From: Prevotella sp. UBA2742
GTDB lineage: Bacteria > Bacteroidota > Bacteroidia > Bacteroidales > Bacteroidaceae
Assembly (NCBI GenBank): GCA_002353485.1
Contig: DEJS01000010.1
Coordinates: forward strand, 267,872-331,871
DNA: 64,000 nucleotides
Direction of reading: 5' to 3'
The notes beneath the pieces were generated by a model. That model saw only the letters and a program-made list of their open reading frames with translations. It was not told the origin of the DNA and did no database searches. Shown here one piece after another: positions 50,493 to 59,201 of the stretch (positions within the stretch are counted from its first letter, which is position 1; each line of letters starts with the position of its first letter). The position numbers and the translations under genes were made by a program.

Positions 50493-51743
50493 TTAAAGCT
50501 GAATCTGACGAATCGGAACAAAGAGCTTCAGCGTGAGCCAGGCCGTCAGGTACATCATGCTGGCAATCATGAAGATGACTTCGTAGCTGCCCGTCCATTG
50601 GAGGATGAGTCCTACAAAAGTTGATGCCAGCGCACCGCCTACGGCTCCGCCTACGCTGCTGATGCCAATCATGGAGCCCACTACCTGCTTAGGGTAGACA
50701 TCGGAGACGATGGTAAAGATGTTCGAGGCCCATGCCTGATGGGCGCTGGTGGCAAGTCCGATGATGGGCACCACAACCCACAAGTTATGGATATGGGGCA
50801 CAGCATTCAGCGGTAATACCAGAAGGGCAAAGATAAGGATGGTGGTCTTGCGTGCAAAGTCGGCAGAGCGTCCCATGCGGATGAACTGTGATGACACATG
50901 CCCACCGCAGATGCCTCCGATGTCTGCCATGGTGTAGATGATGATGAGCGGCAGCACTGTACTCTGCAGGTCGACACCATGCGTCTTGTTCAAGAAGTCG
51001 GGTGTCCAGAACAGGAAGAACCACCACACCCAGTCGGTGACGAAACGTGAAAAGAGAATGGCGTATGTCTGGCGTTGACTGAACAGCTGTCGCCAAGTGA
51101 TAGCGGATTTCTCCTCAGAATGTTCTTCAGAGTGGATGTAGCTTAGTTCTTCGGCATTTACCTTGGGGTGCAACTCGGGGGATCTGTACATCAGCCACCA
51201 AATGACGACCCAGACGAATCCCAGCAGTCCGGTGACGATGAATGCCATGCGCCAGCCCCACTGCAGCGTGATGGCTGTTACGATGATGGGGGCAATGATG
51301 GCACCAACCGTGGTGCCAGAGTTAAAGATTCCAGTGGCAAAGGCTCTGTCGCGTTTTGGGAACCACTCGGCAACAACCTTGACGGCAGCGGGAAAGTTGC
51401 CAGCCTCACCTAGTCCTAAGACGGCACGGGAAGCACAGAAGCCTGTTACGGTGCGTGAGAAGGCGTGCAACACTGCACCGATGCTCCATACGATGATGGC
51501 TATCGAGTAGCCTATTTTGCTTCCTAGCCAGTCGAGCATGCGCCCGCATACCAGCATGCCAATGCCATAGGCCACCTGAAAGGACGTCACAATATAGCCA
51601 TAGTCTGCCTCTGACCATCCCAAGTCATTCTGGATGTAGGGCTTCAGCAGACCGATGACTTGGCGATCGATGTAGTTGACTGTCGTTGCAAAGAATATCA
51701 GTGCCACTACAGTCCAGCGCACATTCGTTTTCTTCATTCTCAT
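50493..51743 (-). CDS. MFS transporter for hexuronate/aldonate (anion:cation symporter type)
   Basis: 416 residues from the ATG at 51743; a GTG four codons earlier is less likely. Twelve hydrophobic segments; the family signatures TVNYIDRQVIGLLKPYI near the first helix and GLGEAGNFPAAVKVVAEWF (about 104-122) match ACS-type carriers such as ExuT, GudP and DgoT. Takes up the sugar acid used by the flanking enzymes. Starts 48 nt after the SDR stop. Confidence 0.88.
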   Translation of the reverse strand: MRMKKTNVRWTVVALIFFATTVNYIDRQVIGLLKPYIQNDLGWSEADYGYIVTSFQVAYGIGMLVCGRMLDWLGSKIGYSIAIIVWSIGAVLHAFSRTVTGFCASRAVLGLGEAGNFPAAVKVVAEWFPKRDRAFATGIFNSGTTVGAIIAPIIVTAITLQWGWRMAFIVTGLLGFVWVVIWWLMYRSPELHPKVNAEELSYIHSEEHSEEKSAITWRQLFSQRQTYAILFSRFVTDWVWWFFLFWTPDFLNKTHGVDLQSTVLPLIIIYTMADIGGICGGHVSSQFIRMGRSADFARKTTILIFALLVLPLNAVPHIHNLWVVVPIIGLATSAHQAWASNIFTIVSDVYPKQVVGSMIGISSVGGAVGGALASTFVGLILQWTGSYEVIFMIASMMYLTAWLTLKLFVPIRQIQL

Positions 51744-51790
51744 TTCTGATGCCACGGATATTCGATGTCTTGAATTAGCGATAGACCAAC

Positions 51791-52534
51791 TTAGAATGCT
51801 TCTGATGCTCCTGCATCGACAGGGAGAAAGACGCCATTTACATATGCTCCAGCGGGTGAAGAAAGGTAGAGTGCAGCATAGCCAATGTCCTCGGGGTTGC
51901 CGAATGTCTTCATGGGGATTCGACGAAGGATGTTTGCCTTACGCTGTGGGTCGTTGTCGGTGGCCTTATGGAACATCGGCGTGTCAATCCATCCCGGCGC
52001 AATGGTGTTGATACGCACACCTTTCTGAGACAGTTCTGCTACGAGGCTGCGCTGTAGACCGAGGATGGCCGACTTGGCAGTGGTGTAAGCCACCACCTGC
52101 TCCATGCCCATGATGGCTGTCATGGAACTGATGAGCACGATGCTGCCATGGCCTTGTTCCACCATCAGATGGGCAAACTCGCGACTCAGGGCGAACACAC
52201 TCATTACGTGGACGTTCAGAACGCTGAGAAATTCTTCGTCAGTAACATCAAGAGCCCATTTCTTCAGGTGTACGCCGGCACAGTTGACAAGGATGTCTAC
52301 TGCACCAATATCCTTTACTAAGGCAGGTATCTTGTCCAGTTTCGTCACGTCAAAGGCACGGTAGCTGCACTTGGTGCCTAACTGTTTGCAGGCTTCTTGC
52401 AATTTCGTCTCATTACGGCCGATGATGATAACCTCAGCACCAGCTTCAACAAATACTTTGGCAATGCCAAAACCCAGACCGGATCCGCCGCCGGTCACCA
52501 CGGCACGCTGGCCGTCTATTCTGAATGCATTCAT
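51791..52534 (-). CDS. Short-chain dehydrogenase/reductase
   Basis: 247 residues: TGGGSGLGFGIAKVF coenzyme motif (about 14), NCAGVH (about 86), the catalytic Ser in LISSMTA and Tyr-x-x-x-Lys in VAYTTAKSAI (about 150-155). Probably oxidises or reduces a keto-deoxy sugar acid in the same pathway (compare KduD-like or fuconate-pathway dehydrogenases). Substrate is inferred from context. Confidence 0.87.
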   Translation of the reverse strand: MNAFRIDGQRAVVTGGGSGLGFGIAKVFVEAGAEVIIIGRNETKLQEACKQLGTKCSYRAFDVTKLDKIPALVKDIGAVDILVNCAGVHLKKWALDVTDEEFLSVLNVHVMSVFALSREFAHLMVEQGHGSIVLISSMTAIMGMEQVVAYTTAKSAILGLQRSLVAELSQKGVRINTIAPGWIDTPMFHKATDNDPQRKANILRRIPMKTFGNPEDIGYAALYLSSPAGAYVNGVFLPVDAGASEAF

Positions 52535-52602
52535 GTTTCTTTATTCTATTGTTTTTTCGATATTTCTAAGTGTCAATGATTCGACATCTCGTTGTTTCCA
52601 CA

Positions 52603-53325
52603 TTACATAATTCCGTATTTCGCAAAGGCATCTACGGTGGACATACCTTGTTCCAGAGCCTGTTTGACCTGCTTCTCACCTCGGGCTTTCTCTATGGCTC
52701 CTGCAAAGGCGTCTTCTTCAGCCTCTTTGGGGACGATTATGACACCGTCAAGGTCGCCGAAGACAATGTCGCCAGGTCGTACGGTAATGCCTCCGAATTC
52801 GATGGGTACACGGTAGTCAATGACTTTACCGCGAGGTCCTTGGTCTTGTGCATAGGTCCCTTGTGAGAAGGTGGGGAATCCGAGGCGAAGTATCTCGTTG
52901 GTGTCACGACTGAAACCGTCGACCACAGCCCCGGCTGCACCAATGGCAATAGCTCGGGTGGACATCAGTCCGCCCCATAAAGCATAGCGTGGTGACGAAC
53001 CACTGCAGATGTAAACTTCGCCAGGCTGTAGCTGGTCAAGTGCCTCGAACATGATTCCGAACGGCTTACGCATCACATCAACGATGGGGTTATCGGCCAT
53101 TGCACTTTGGCTGTCCTCAAATCGGCGTTCAGCAAACACGTCGGCCTCCAGAACAGGCATGGCACGACCGATGACTACCATGTCGTTACGTAACGGCTTG
53201 ATATGTGGAGGAAGAAATTGGTGCAGGTACCCCATCTTGTCGAGCACGTCACCCACAAGTGCTGTAAACAACTCAGTACGGGCAATTGAAAACAGCTCGC
53301 TGTCGTTTTTCCATAATGTCGTCAT
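52603..53325 (-). CDS. RraA-family protein, probable aldolase
   Basis: 240 residues with the RraA/HMG-aldolase fold: LVGDVLDKMG (about 23), GGLMSTRAIAIGAAGAVVDGFSRD split over about 118-141 (Arg and Asp of the active site), and VRPGDIVFGDLDGVIIVPKE (about 183-202). Members act either as RNase E inhibitors in E. coli or as pyruvate-releasing aldolases; in this operon the aldolase role is more likely. First gene of the operon. Confidence 0.85.
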   Translation of the reverse strand: MTTLWKNDSELFSIARTELFTALVGDVLDKMGYLHQFLPPHIKPLRNDMVVIGRAMPVLEADVFAERRFEDSQSAMADNPIVDVMRKPFGIMFEALDQLQPGEVYICSGSSPRYALWGGLMSTRAIAIGAAGAVVDGFSRDTNEILRLGFPTFSQGTYAQDQGPRGKVIDYRVPIEFGGITVRPGDIVFGDLDGVIIVPKEAEEDAFAGAIEKARGEKQVKQALEQGMSTVDAFAKYGIM

Positions 53326-53362
53326 TTCGAAGAGTTTGTTTTAGGTTTATAATGAAAAGAGC

Positions 53363-53396
53363 ACAAATGAGTTAGCCGGCAGGCTAACTCATTTGT
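53363..53396 (-). terminator. Terminator between the C1 peptidase gene and the sugar-acid operon
   Basis: A 15-bp perfect stem (53363-53377 with 53382-53396) and a 4-nt loop directly after the peptidase stop codon; a TTTTC tract follows on the minus strand. Confidence 0.85.
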
Positions 53397-53405
53397 ATAT
53401 AAGAC

Positions 53406-54608
53406 TTAAAGTCCGAGCTTCTTGCGGATATCCTTGGGGATAGCGTTCTTATTGATGGTATAGTCCATCGTGTTGGCAGCGATGAAGGTCTTGGTCATGT
53501 ACCAGATACCTTTATAGTCACCACTCTCGCCCCAAGAGTTCTTTACCATGTAGTACTCCTTGCCATTCTGGTCTTTGGCGATGCCGTAGATCAGCATGCC
53601 ATGGTCGTCGGTGAGTTCCCAGTTGTCATAGCGCTGCTGGCGCATCTCTTGTGTGGGGACAATCTCAGGAACGGTGCAGCCGAGAGAGTCGATGACGTCG
53701 CGTTTCTTGGCAGGGGTCATCTTTAGCCATTTGGCCATGTCGCTGCCCTGAAGGCTTTGTGTCTTCTTGTCGTCAATGGCATAGGCCAGTCCCTGGCGCG
53801 TGAATCCAGGCTCGCTCACGTCGCCTCCCCATGCTACGGTATAACCGTTCATGATGGCATTGTCAATGATCTTCATCATCTCGTCCATGGGTACGTTATA
53901 AGACAATGGGTTGCGCCAGTTGTCCTGTACCTCAACGGCAAAGGCAGTATAGAAAGGACGATGGGTATAGCTGGTGATACTTACATAGTCGTTCCAGTCA
54001 AGACCAAGGCTGGCGGCGAAAGTCTGTGGGGTATAGGTCTTGCCCTCATAAGTGAAGCTCTCAGGACACTTGCCTAAGTAAGCGTCGAGGATTCCCTGCA
54101 AACCGACTTTCCACTGCGGGGAGATTTTCTTTGCCTTGTTCTTGGACACTGCCTCCACGTATGGCTCCATCAGCGAGAAGAACTCATTGAAATTATTCAG
54201 TGAGTCACCATAGAGGGAACCGGGGAAAGGCATGGCATCCTCTGGGCAGATACCGTAGTTTTGCAGCACGTAGTGCACGTCATAAGCAGAGCCGCCCTGC
54301 GAGAACTGACAGTCACCATGCAGGCGCACCACCTGAATGGCACGGTCCATATAGTTCTTGTTGGCGACGAAACTCTCACAGAGGTCATAGGTCTTACCTG
54401 TCTTCTTCAGGATTTCCGCCTCAAAGAAGGAAAGGGTAGAGTAGTCCCAGCACGTACCACTGCGGTTCTGGTCCTTGATAGAGGTGATAGGATTCTCCTT
54501 GATCACCGTGAATACGGGTTTGTTCTTGTTGGCAGATTCTTTCTTCTCTTCCGCTTGTGCACCGACAGCTACCATTGCCATCAGTGCGAGGGTTAAAATC
54601 TTTCTCAT
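53406..54608 (-). CDS. Secreted C1-family cysteine peptidase (aminopeptidase C/bleomycin hydrolase-like)
   Basis: 400 residues; signal peptide to about VGAQAEE. Catalytic triad: Cys in DQNRSGTCWDYSTLSFFE (about 53), His in LTDDHGMLIYG (about 337) and Asn in MVKNSWGESGDYKG (about 356). The layout (C1B, with a large insert between Cys and His) matches PepC. Probably trims peptides in the periplasm. Last of a four-gene minus-strand run with close spacing. Confidence 0.9.
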   Translation of the reverse strand: MRKILTLALMAMVAVGAQAEEKKESANKNKPVFTVIKENPITSIKDQNRSGTCWDYSTLSFFEAEILKKTGKTYDLCESFVANKNYMDRAIQVVRLHGDCQFSQGGSAYDVHYVLQNYGICPEDAMPFPGSLYGDSLNNFNEFFSLMEPYVEAVSKNKAKKISPQWKVGLQGILDAYLGKCPESFTYEGKTYTPQTFAASLGLDWNDYVSITSYTHRPFYTAFAVEVQDNWRNPLSYNVPMDEMMKIIDNAIMNGYTVAWGGDVSEPGFTRQGLAYAIDDKKTQSLQGSDMAKWLKMTPAKKRDVIDSLGCTVPEIVPTQEMRQQRYDNWELTDDHGMLIYGIAKDQNGKEYYMVKNSWGESGDYKGIWYMTKTFIAANTMDYTINKNAIPKDIRKKLGL

Positions 54609-54621
54609 TGTCTTTTTATTT

Positions 54622-56019
54622 TTAATTATTACTCATATATTCTTCCAGTTCGTGAGGATGATAGGGAATACGTTTCGTTCCTAAGAAACGACAGCCGTCC
54701 TTTGTAATCAGGACATCATCCTCTATGCGGATACCGCCAAAGTCTTTGTAGGTTTCCAGTTTCTCGAAGTTGATGAACTCCTTGCAGTGTCCATTCGTCT
54801 TCCACTCGTCAATGAGGGCGGGAATGAAATAGATACCGGGCTCATCGGTTACCACGAAACCTTCCTCCAGTCGGCGTCCCATACGTAGGCAGTTGGTGCC
54901 GAACTGTTCCAGGTTGGGACGGGTCTCCTCGTCAAAGCCTACGTATATCTGTCCGAGTCCTTCCATGTCGTGAACGTCCATGCCCATCATGTGTCCTAAG
55001 CCGTGGGGCAGGAACATGGCATGGGCACCGGCGCGGACAGCCTCCTCGGTATTGCCCTTCATAAGTCCAAGTTCTTTCAGACGGTCTGTCATCATGCGGC
55101 ATACGGCAAAGTGTACATCCATGTATCTCACACCAGGTTTTGCCACTTCTAAGACATAGTCGTGACAAGCTTCCACGATGGAGTATATCTCCAGTTGTCG
55201 CTGGTCAAATTTCCCAGTGACTGGCATGGTGCGGGTATGGTCGGAGCAATAGTCGTCCAGCTCGCATCCTGCGTCGCAGAGTGCCAGTCTTCCTGCCTCC
55301 AGTTTCGCCTCAGAAGGATTACCATGCATAATCTCGCCGTGCTGTGAGAATATAGTGGCAAAGCTGGTGCCGCTGGCTAAGGAGCGTGCAATGCCGTCCA
55401 CTTGTCCTCCGACGAACCGTTCCGTCGCTCCGGGCTTGATGAGCAGCTGTGCCGTAGTGTGCATGGCATAGCCAACGTCGCAGGCATGGTCGATGGCTGC
55501 TATTTCTTGCGTTTCCTTTGTGGAACGCATCTTTACAACTGCCTGAATGAGAGGGAGTGATGCGGCTTCTTTCTGCATGGATGGATGGATGCCAAGTAAA
55601 TCCATAATGGCTATCTTGGTGTCGTGACGATAGGGAGGAAGAAAATGGATTCTTGTATTTGTGGCATTGGCTTTGTCTGTAATCTGACGGAGTGCTGAGA
55701 GAGGTGCCGTATTACTGATGCCGACTTGGGCGCCCAAGTCACTAACAGAGGGCGTGAACCCCATCCATACGATGTCTTCTACATCAATGTCGTCGCCAAG
55801 AAGCCATTCTTTATCGTTGTCAATGTCGACGACTCCTACGAGGCCGTCGCGATGTTGTCCGAAGTAATAAAGGAAAGAAGAGTCCTGGCGCATAGGAGCG
55901 TAGGTGTTGGAGGGATAGTTGTAGGGGGCCTCGTTGTTGCCAAAGAGCAAGATGATGCCCTGGCCTACCAGTTTTTTCAGTTCCGCACGCCGGCGGATGT
56001 AGGTTTGTTTGTCGAACAT
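54622..56019 (-). CDS. Aminopeptidase P family metallopeptidase (M24)
   Basis: Removes N-terminal residues next to proline. 465 residues with N-terminal creatinase-like domain and pita-bread catalytic domain; metal ligands in CDAGCELDDYCSDHTRTMPV (two Asp, about 250-262), HGLGHMMGMDVHD (His, about 352), VTDEPGIYFIP (Glu, about 398) and GIRIEDDVLIT (Glu, about 437). Typical length for PepP of Bacteroidales. 13 nt from the peptidase gene downstream. Confidence 0.94.
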   Translation of the reverse strand: MFDKQTYIRRRAELKKLVGQGIILLFGNNEAPYNYPSNTYAPMRQDSSFLYYFGQHRDGLVGVVDIDNDKEWLLGDDIDVEDIVWMGFTPSVSDLGAQVGISNTAPLSALRQITDKANATNTRIHFLPPYRHDTKIAIMDLLGIHPSMQKEAASLPLIQAVVKMRSTKETQEIAAIDHACDVGYAMHTTAQLLIKPGATERFVGGQVDGIARSLASGTSFATIFSQHGEIMHGNPSEAKLEAGRLALCDAGCELDDYCSDHTRTMPVTGKFDQRQLEIYSIVEACHDYVLEVAKPGVRYMDVHFAVCRMMTDRLKELGLMKGNTEEAVRAGAHAMFLPHGLGHMMGMDVHDMEGLGQIYVGFDEETRPNLEQFGTNCLRMGRRLEEGFVVTDEPGIYFIPALIDEWKTNGHCKEFINFEKLETYKDFGGIRIEDDVLITKDGCRFLGTKRIPYHPHELEEYMSNN

Positions 56020-56031
56020 ATTTGTTTTCTT

Positions 56032-57117
56032 CTATAGGATTCCTTTTGTGGATGGGAGCTCAAAGTGATAGACGTCGCGACGGACGGCCATCTTCAACGA
56101 CCGGGCCAGTGCCTTGAAGACGCCCTCTATCATGTGGTGCTCGTTCTGCCCTTCGGCACGTATGTTGAGGTTCATCTTGGCGGTATCGCTGAGGCTCTTG
56201 AAAAAGTGATAGAACATCTCTGTCGGTACGTCGCCAATGCGTTCACGTTTGAAGTGGACGTCCCATACCAGCCAGGGCCGACCACCGAAGTCAAGGCATG
56301 CATGGCAAAGACAGTCGTCCATAGGCAGGCAGTAGCCGTAGCGTTCAATGCCTCGTTTGTCGCCAAGTGCATGTAGTATACACTCACCCAATGCCAAGGC
56401 AGTATCCTCTATGGTGTGGTGTTCGTCTACGTTAAGGTCGCCTTTGGTATGTATGGTGAGGTCTATCATGCCATGTTTACCAATCTGCTCCAGCATGTGG
56501 TCGAAAAATCCCAACCCGGTCTCAATGTCGCAGCATCCGCTGCCGTCAAGGTCCAGACTGACGAATACGTCGGTCTCTTTGGTGGTGCGTCGCAGTTCAG
56601 CCTTACGCTCGCCTCCATAGGCGATAGCTGCTATTTTGTCCCATGTCGAGCTGAATGGTTCTTTGGGGTCGGTGGTTACCTGGAGGAAACGGCATCCTAT
56701 GTTCTCGGCAAATTTACGATCAGTGTCTCTGTCGCCGATGACGAATGAGTTCTTGATGTCGTATTCCTCAGAGTCAATGTATTTTTTTACTAGTCCAATA
56801 TTGGGCTTGCGTGTAGGCGCATTGTCCTGAGGGAAGTGGGGGTCAATAAGTATGTCGTCGAATTCTATTCCTTCTCCCTTTAGCGTGTCGAGTATAAAGT
56901 TGTGCACGGGCCAGAAGGTGTCTTCGGGAAATGCCTCAGTGCCCAAACCGTCTTGGTTAGAGACCATTACAAAAAGATAGTCCGTATGTTGACGAAGGAA
57001 GACGAGACTTGAGATGGCGCGTGGTACGAAGTGTAGCTTCTCGAAAGCGTCAATCTGCTCGTCCTCAGGTTCGCGGATGATGGTTCCGTCGCGGTCTATG
57101 AAAAGTATTTTTCTCAT
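56032..57117 (-). CDS. hisB: Bifunctional histidinol-phosphatase / imidazoleglycerol-phosphate dehydratase
   Basis: Steps six and eight of histidine synthesis. 361 residues: HAD phosphatase half (about 1-160) with FIDRDGTIIREP and the zinc-loop region near 95-110, and an IGPD half (about 165-361) with LGFFDHMLEQIGKHG (about 208), DEHHTIEDTALALG (about 235) and the second EHHMIEGVFKAL metal motif (about 324). No other his genes occur in the window, so it lies apart from its pathway partners. Confidence 0.96.
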   Translation of the reverse strand: MRKILFIDRDGTIIREPEDEQIDAFEKLHFVPRAISSLVFLRQHTDYLFVMVSNQDGLGTEAFPEDTFWPVHNFILDTLKGEGIEFDDILIDPHFPQDNAPTRKPNIGLVKKYIDSEEYDIKNSFVIGDRDTDRKFAENIGCRFLQVTTDPKEPFSSTWDKIAAIAYGGERKAELRRTTKETDVFVSLDLDGSGCCDIETGLGFFDHMLEQIGKHGMIDLTIHTKGDLNVDEHHTIEDTALALGECILHALGDKRGIERYGYCLPMDDCLCHACLDFGGRPWLVWDVHFKRERIGDVPTEMFYHFFKSLSDTAKMNLNIRAEGQNEHHMIEGVFKALARSLKMAVRRDVYHFELPSTKGIL

Positions 57118-57137
57118 TTGCTATCTATAATATGGGG

Positions 57138-58115
57138 TCAGATGTTTATTTCCAGTTCCTTTCGCTCCTGTTCCTTGGCTTCTATGGCTCCGTAGGCGTA
57201 ATAGTTGTGTACAAGCATCACCTGACTTACATAGAATGCAATGAAGCAACAGAGAGTAAAGGTGACGAAAGTAAGTGTGTTAATGTATGAGGGCATCCCC
57301 AGCGGATCACCTTTCAACAGACCCAAGTAGGCCGTTTGGCTGGCTATGTTTAGGATGTGTGCAGGCAACATAACCACCAGCTGCACCAATTGGACGGTGA
57401 GTGTGCTTACGAAAAATACCAAAAACAGCATGCCCCAATGGCGCATGCCTGAGGAATAGTGCTTTCTCAGGGTTTTCCGGAAAGAGCAAGGAGGTTCCAT
57501 GATATATTTCATCAGCACATGCATCAGCGGCAGTGCCAGGGCAGCAGTGACGACGCACATTATAAACGCAGTGGTCAGGGCAGTGATAAGTCGTCCGTGC
57601 AGCATATCAGGCTGCGTTTTGACAATGACCACTATCAGTGCCAACACCAGCAGGAAAGGCAGCAACGCCACCAGAAGCGTGGCAAACACCCCCTTCAGGG
57701 TTCGTCCCATCAGCCGTGGGCTGGCAGTCAGCCAACTCGGTGGAGTACTAATGCACCCCGTGTCCTTGTGTTCCTTGAGTTTTGCCAATATGGTAGCCGA
57801 TCCTAAAGACAGCGTTGTTACAGATAGCAAAAGTAGCAGTAACAATACTAAGATGCTAGAAGAGTATTGTAATAATGGCTCTATGTAAACGCCTTGATAA
57901 GCAGTGACTTGCTGCATGATGGCTGTCGTTAGCTCCGGAATCCTGATAGCAGTCAGAGTGCCCAGTGCACCACATGTTATTGCATAGAGAAGAGCCATCT
58001 GCCAGGAGGCTTTGAAGAAGGCTCTGAAATGCTCGGTAAAGGTTCTGAAACCAACGGTCAGAACGCGTCGGTATGAGCGGGCTTTCAGTAGGTCTGTATC
58101 TTGTTGTTTGTCCAT
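57138..58115 (-). CDS. Polytopic membrane protein of unknown function
   Basis: 325 residues with six hydrophobic helices (about 38-60, 82-110, 140-170, 180-205, 225-260 and 280-305). A short basic cytoplasmic start and the EPPCSFRKTLRKHY stretch before helix five are the only distinctive parts. No family was recognised. It opens the hisB-peptidase operon (20 nt gap to hisB) and has its own promoter. Confidence 0.7.
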   Translation of the reverse strand: MDKQQDTDLLKARSYRRVLTVGFRTFTEHFRAFFKASWQMALLYAITCGALGTLTAIRIPELTTAIMQQVTAYQGVYIEPLLQYSSSILVLLLLLLLSVTTLSLGSATILAKLKEHKDTGCISTPPSWLTASPRLMGRTLKGVFATLLVALLPFLLVLALIVVIVKTQPDMLHGRLITALTTAFIMCVVTAALALPLMHVLMKYIMEPPCSFRKTLRKHYSSGMRHWGMLFLVFFVSTLTVQLVQLVVMLPAHILNIASQTAYLGLLKGDPLGMPSYINTLTFVTFTLCCFIAFYVSQVMLVHNYYAYGAIEAKEQERKELEINI

Positions 58116-58135
58116 TGTTTTGCGCTTTGATGCTG

Positions 58136-58143
58136 CAAAGGTA
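58136..58143 (-). promoter_or_regulatory. Promoter of the membrane protein-hisB operon
   Basis: CAAAGGTA reads TACCTTTG on the minus strand, followed by GCAGC; 21 nt before the start codon. Confidence 0.75.
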
Positions 58144-58186
58144 CTAAAAATTAATAATAAAGAATGAAGAATTAAGAATTATTTCG

Positions 58187-58194
58187 TAACTTTG
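58187..58194 (+). promoter_or_regulatory. Promoter of the Gfo/Idh/MocA gene
   Basis: TAACTTTG at 58187-58194, preceded by an A/T-rich stretch of aatgaagaattaagaatt words; 19 nt before the ATG at 58213. Confidence 0.7.
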
Positions 58195-58212
58195 TGGCCA
58201 AATTGTGCTAAT

Positions 58213-59196
58213 ATGAAAATCATCAAGTGGGGCTTCATCGGTTGTGGTGACGTAGTAGAAAAAAAGAGCGGTCCGGCCTTTTCAGAGGTGGACGGTTCTT
58301 GTGTTGTTGCCGTGATGAGCCGCAGCGAGAGTCGTGCACGTAGTTATGCAGAGCGTTTCAAGGTGCCCAGGTGGTATACTGACGCCCAGGCGCTGATAGA
58401 CGACGAGGAGGTAAATGCCGTATATATTGCTACACCTCCTTCGAGCCATGCCACGTATGCCATTATGGCAATGAAGGCTGGTAAGCCGGTGTATGTGGAG
58501 AAGCCGTTGGCATCTGCATACGAGGACTGCTTGCGTGTGAATCGGGTGTCTGAAGAGACTGGTATTCCTTGCTTCGTGGCATATTATCGTAGATATCTGC
58601 CTTACTTCCTGAAGGTGAAGGAAATCCTGGAACGTGGTGTCATTGGCAACGTGGTGAACGTACAGTTACGCTTTGCCGAGTCTCCACGCGAACACGATTA
58701 TTATAAGGATGGAAAGTTGCCATGGCGTCTGCAGCCCGATGTGGCCGGTGGAGGTTATTTTTACGATTTGGCTCCTCACCAGTTAGACTTCCTGCAACAA
58801 CTGTTTGGTGTTATTATAGAGGCTCGAGGTCTTTGCGCTAATCGTGGTGGCATTTACAGTGCAGAGGATTCTGTGAGTGCCTGTTTCCAGTTTGAGAATG
58901 GCTTGCCCGGTTCTGGCTCCTGGTGTTTTGTGGCTCACGAGTCAGCTCGTGAAGATCGCATCGATGTGGTGGGCGAACGAGGCAGTGTCAGCTTTTCCGT
59001 ATTCGACTATCAGCCTATCCGGCTTCATACCTCATATGGCGAAGAAAGCATAGCAGTGCCCAATCCGCCTTATGTACAGTACCCTATTGTTAAGAGTGTC
59101 ATAGAGCATTTGCAAGGCATCAGCGTTTGTGACTGTACCAGCGTCTCGGCAACTCCTGTCAACTGGGTGTTGGACCGTATCTTGGGCAAATTCTGA
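58213..59196 (+). CDS. Gfo/Idh/MocA-family oxidoreductase
   Basis: 327 residues from the ATG at 58213; an upstream TTG lies inside the promoter and is rejected. Rossmann motif GFIGCGDVVEKKSGPAF (about 6-22), the EKPLASAYEDC segment (about 95; Glu-Lys-Pro) and GGGYFYDLAPHQLDFLQ (catalytic His near 189) define the family of NAD(P)-dependent sugar or inositol dehydrogenases. The substrate is not recognisable. Five nt upstream of the next gene. Confidence 0.9.
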   Translation: MKIIKWGFIGCGDVVEKKSGPAFSEVDGSCVVAVMSRSESRARSYAERFKVPRWYTDAQALIDDEEVNAVYIATPPSSHATYAIMAMKAGKPVYVEKPLASAYEDCLRVNRVSEETGIPCFVAYYRRYLPYFLKVKEILERGVIGNVVNVQLRFAESPREHDYYKDGKLPWRLQPDVAGGGYFYDLAPHQLDFLQQLFGVIIEARGLCANRGGIYSAEDSVSACFQFENGLPGSGSWCFVAHESAREDRIDVVGERGSVSFSVFDYQPIRLHTSYGEESIAVPNPPYVQYPIVKSVIEHLQGISVCDCTSVSATPVNWVLDRILGKF

Positions 59197-59201
59197 CCAT
59201 C

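Noticed and set aside
58192..58212. Upstream TTG start for the Gfo/Idh/MocA gene
   Set aside because: It lies inside the TAACTTTG promoter box; the ATG at 58213 begins the conserved Rossmann strand.
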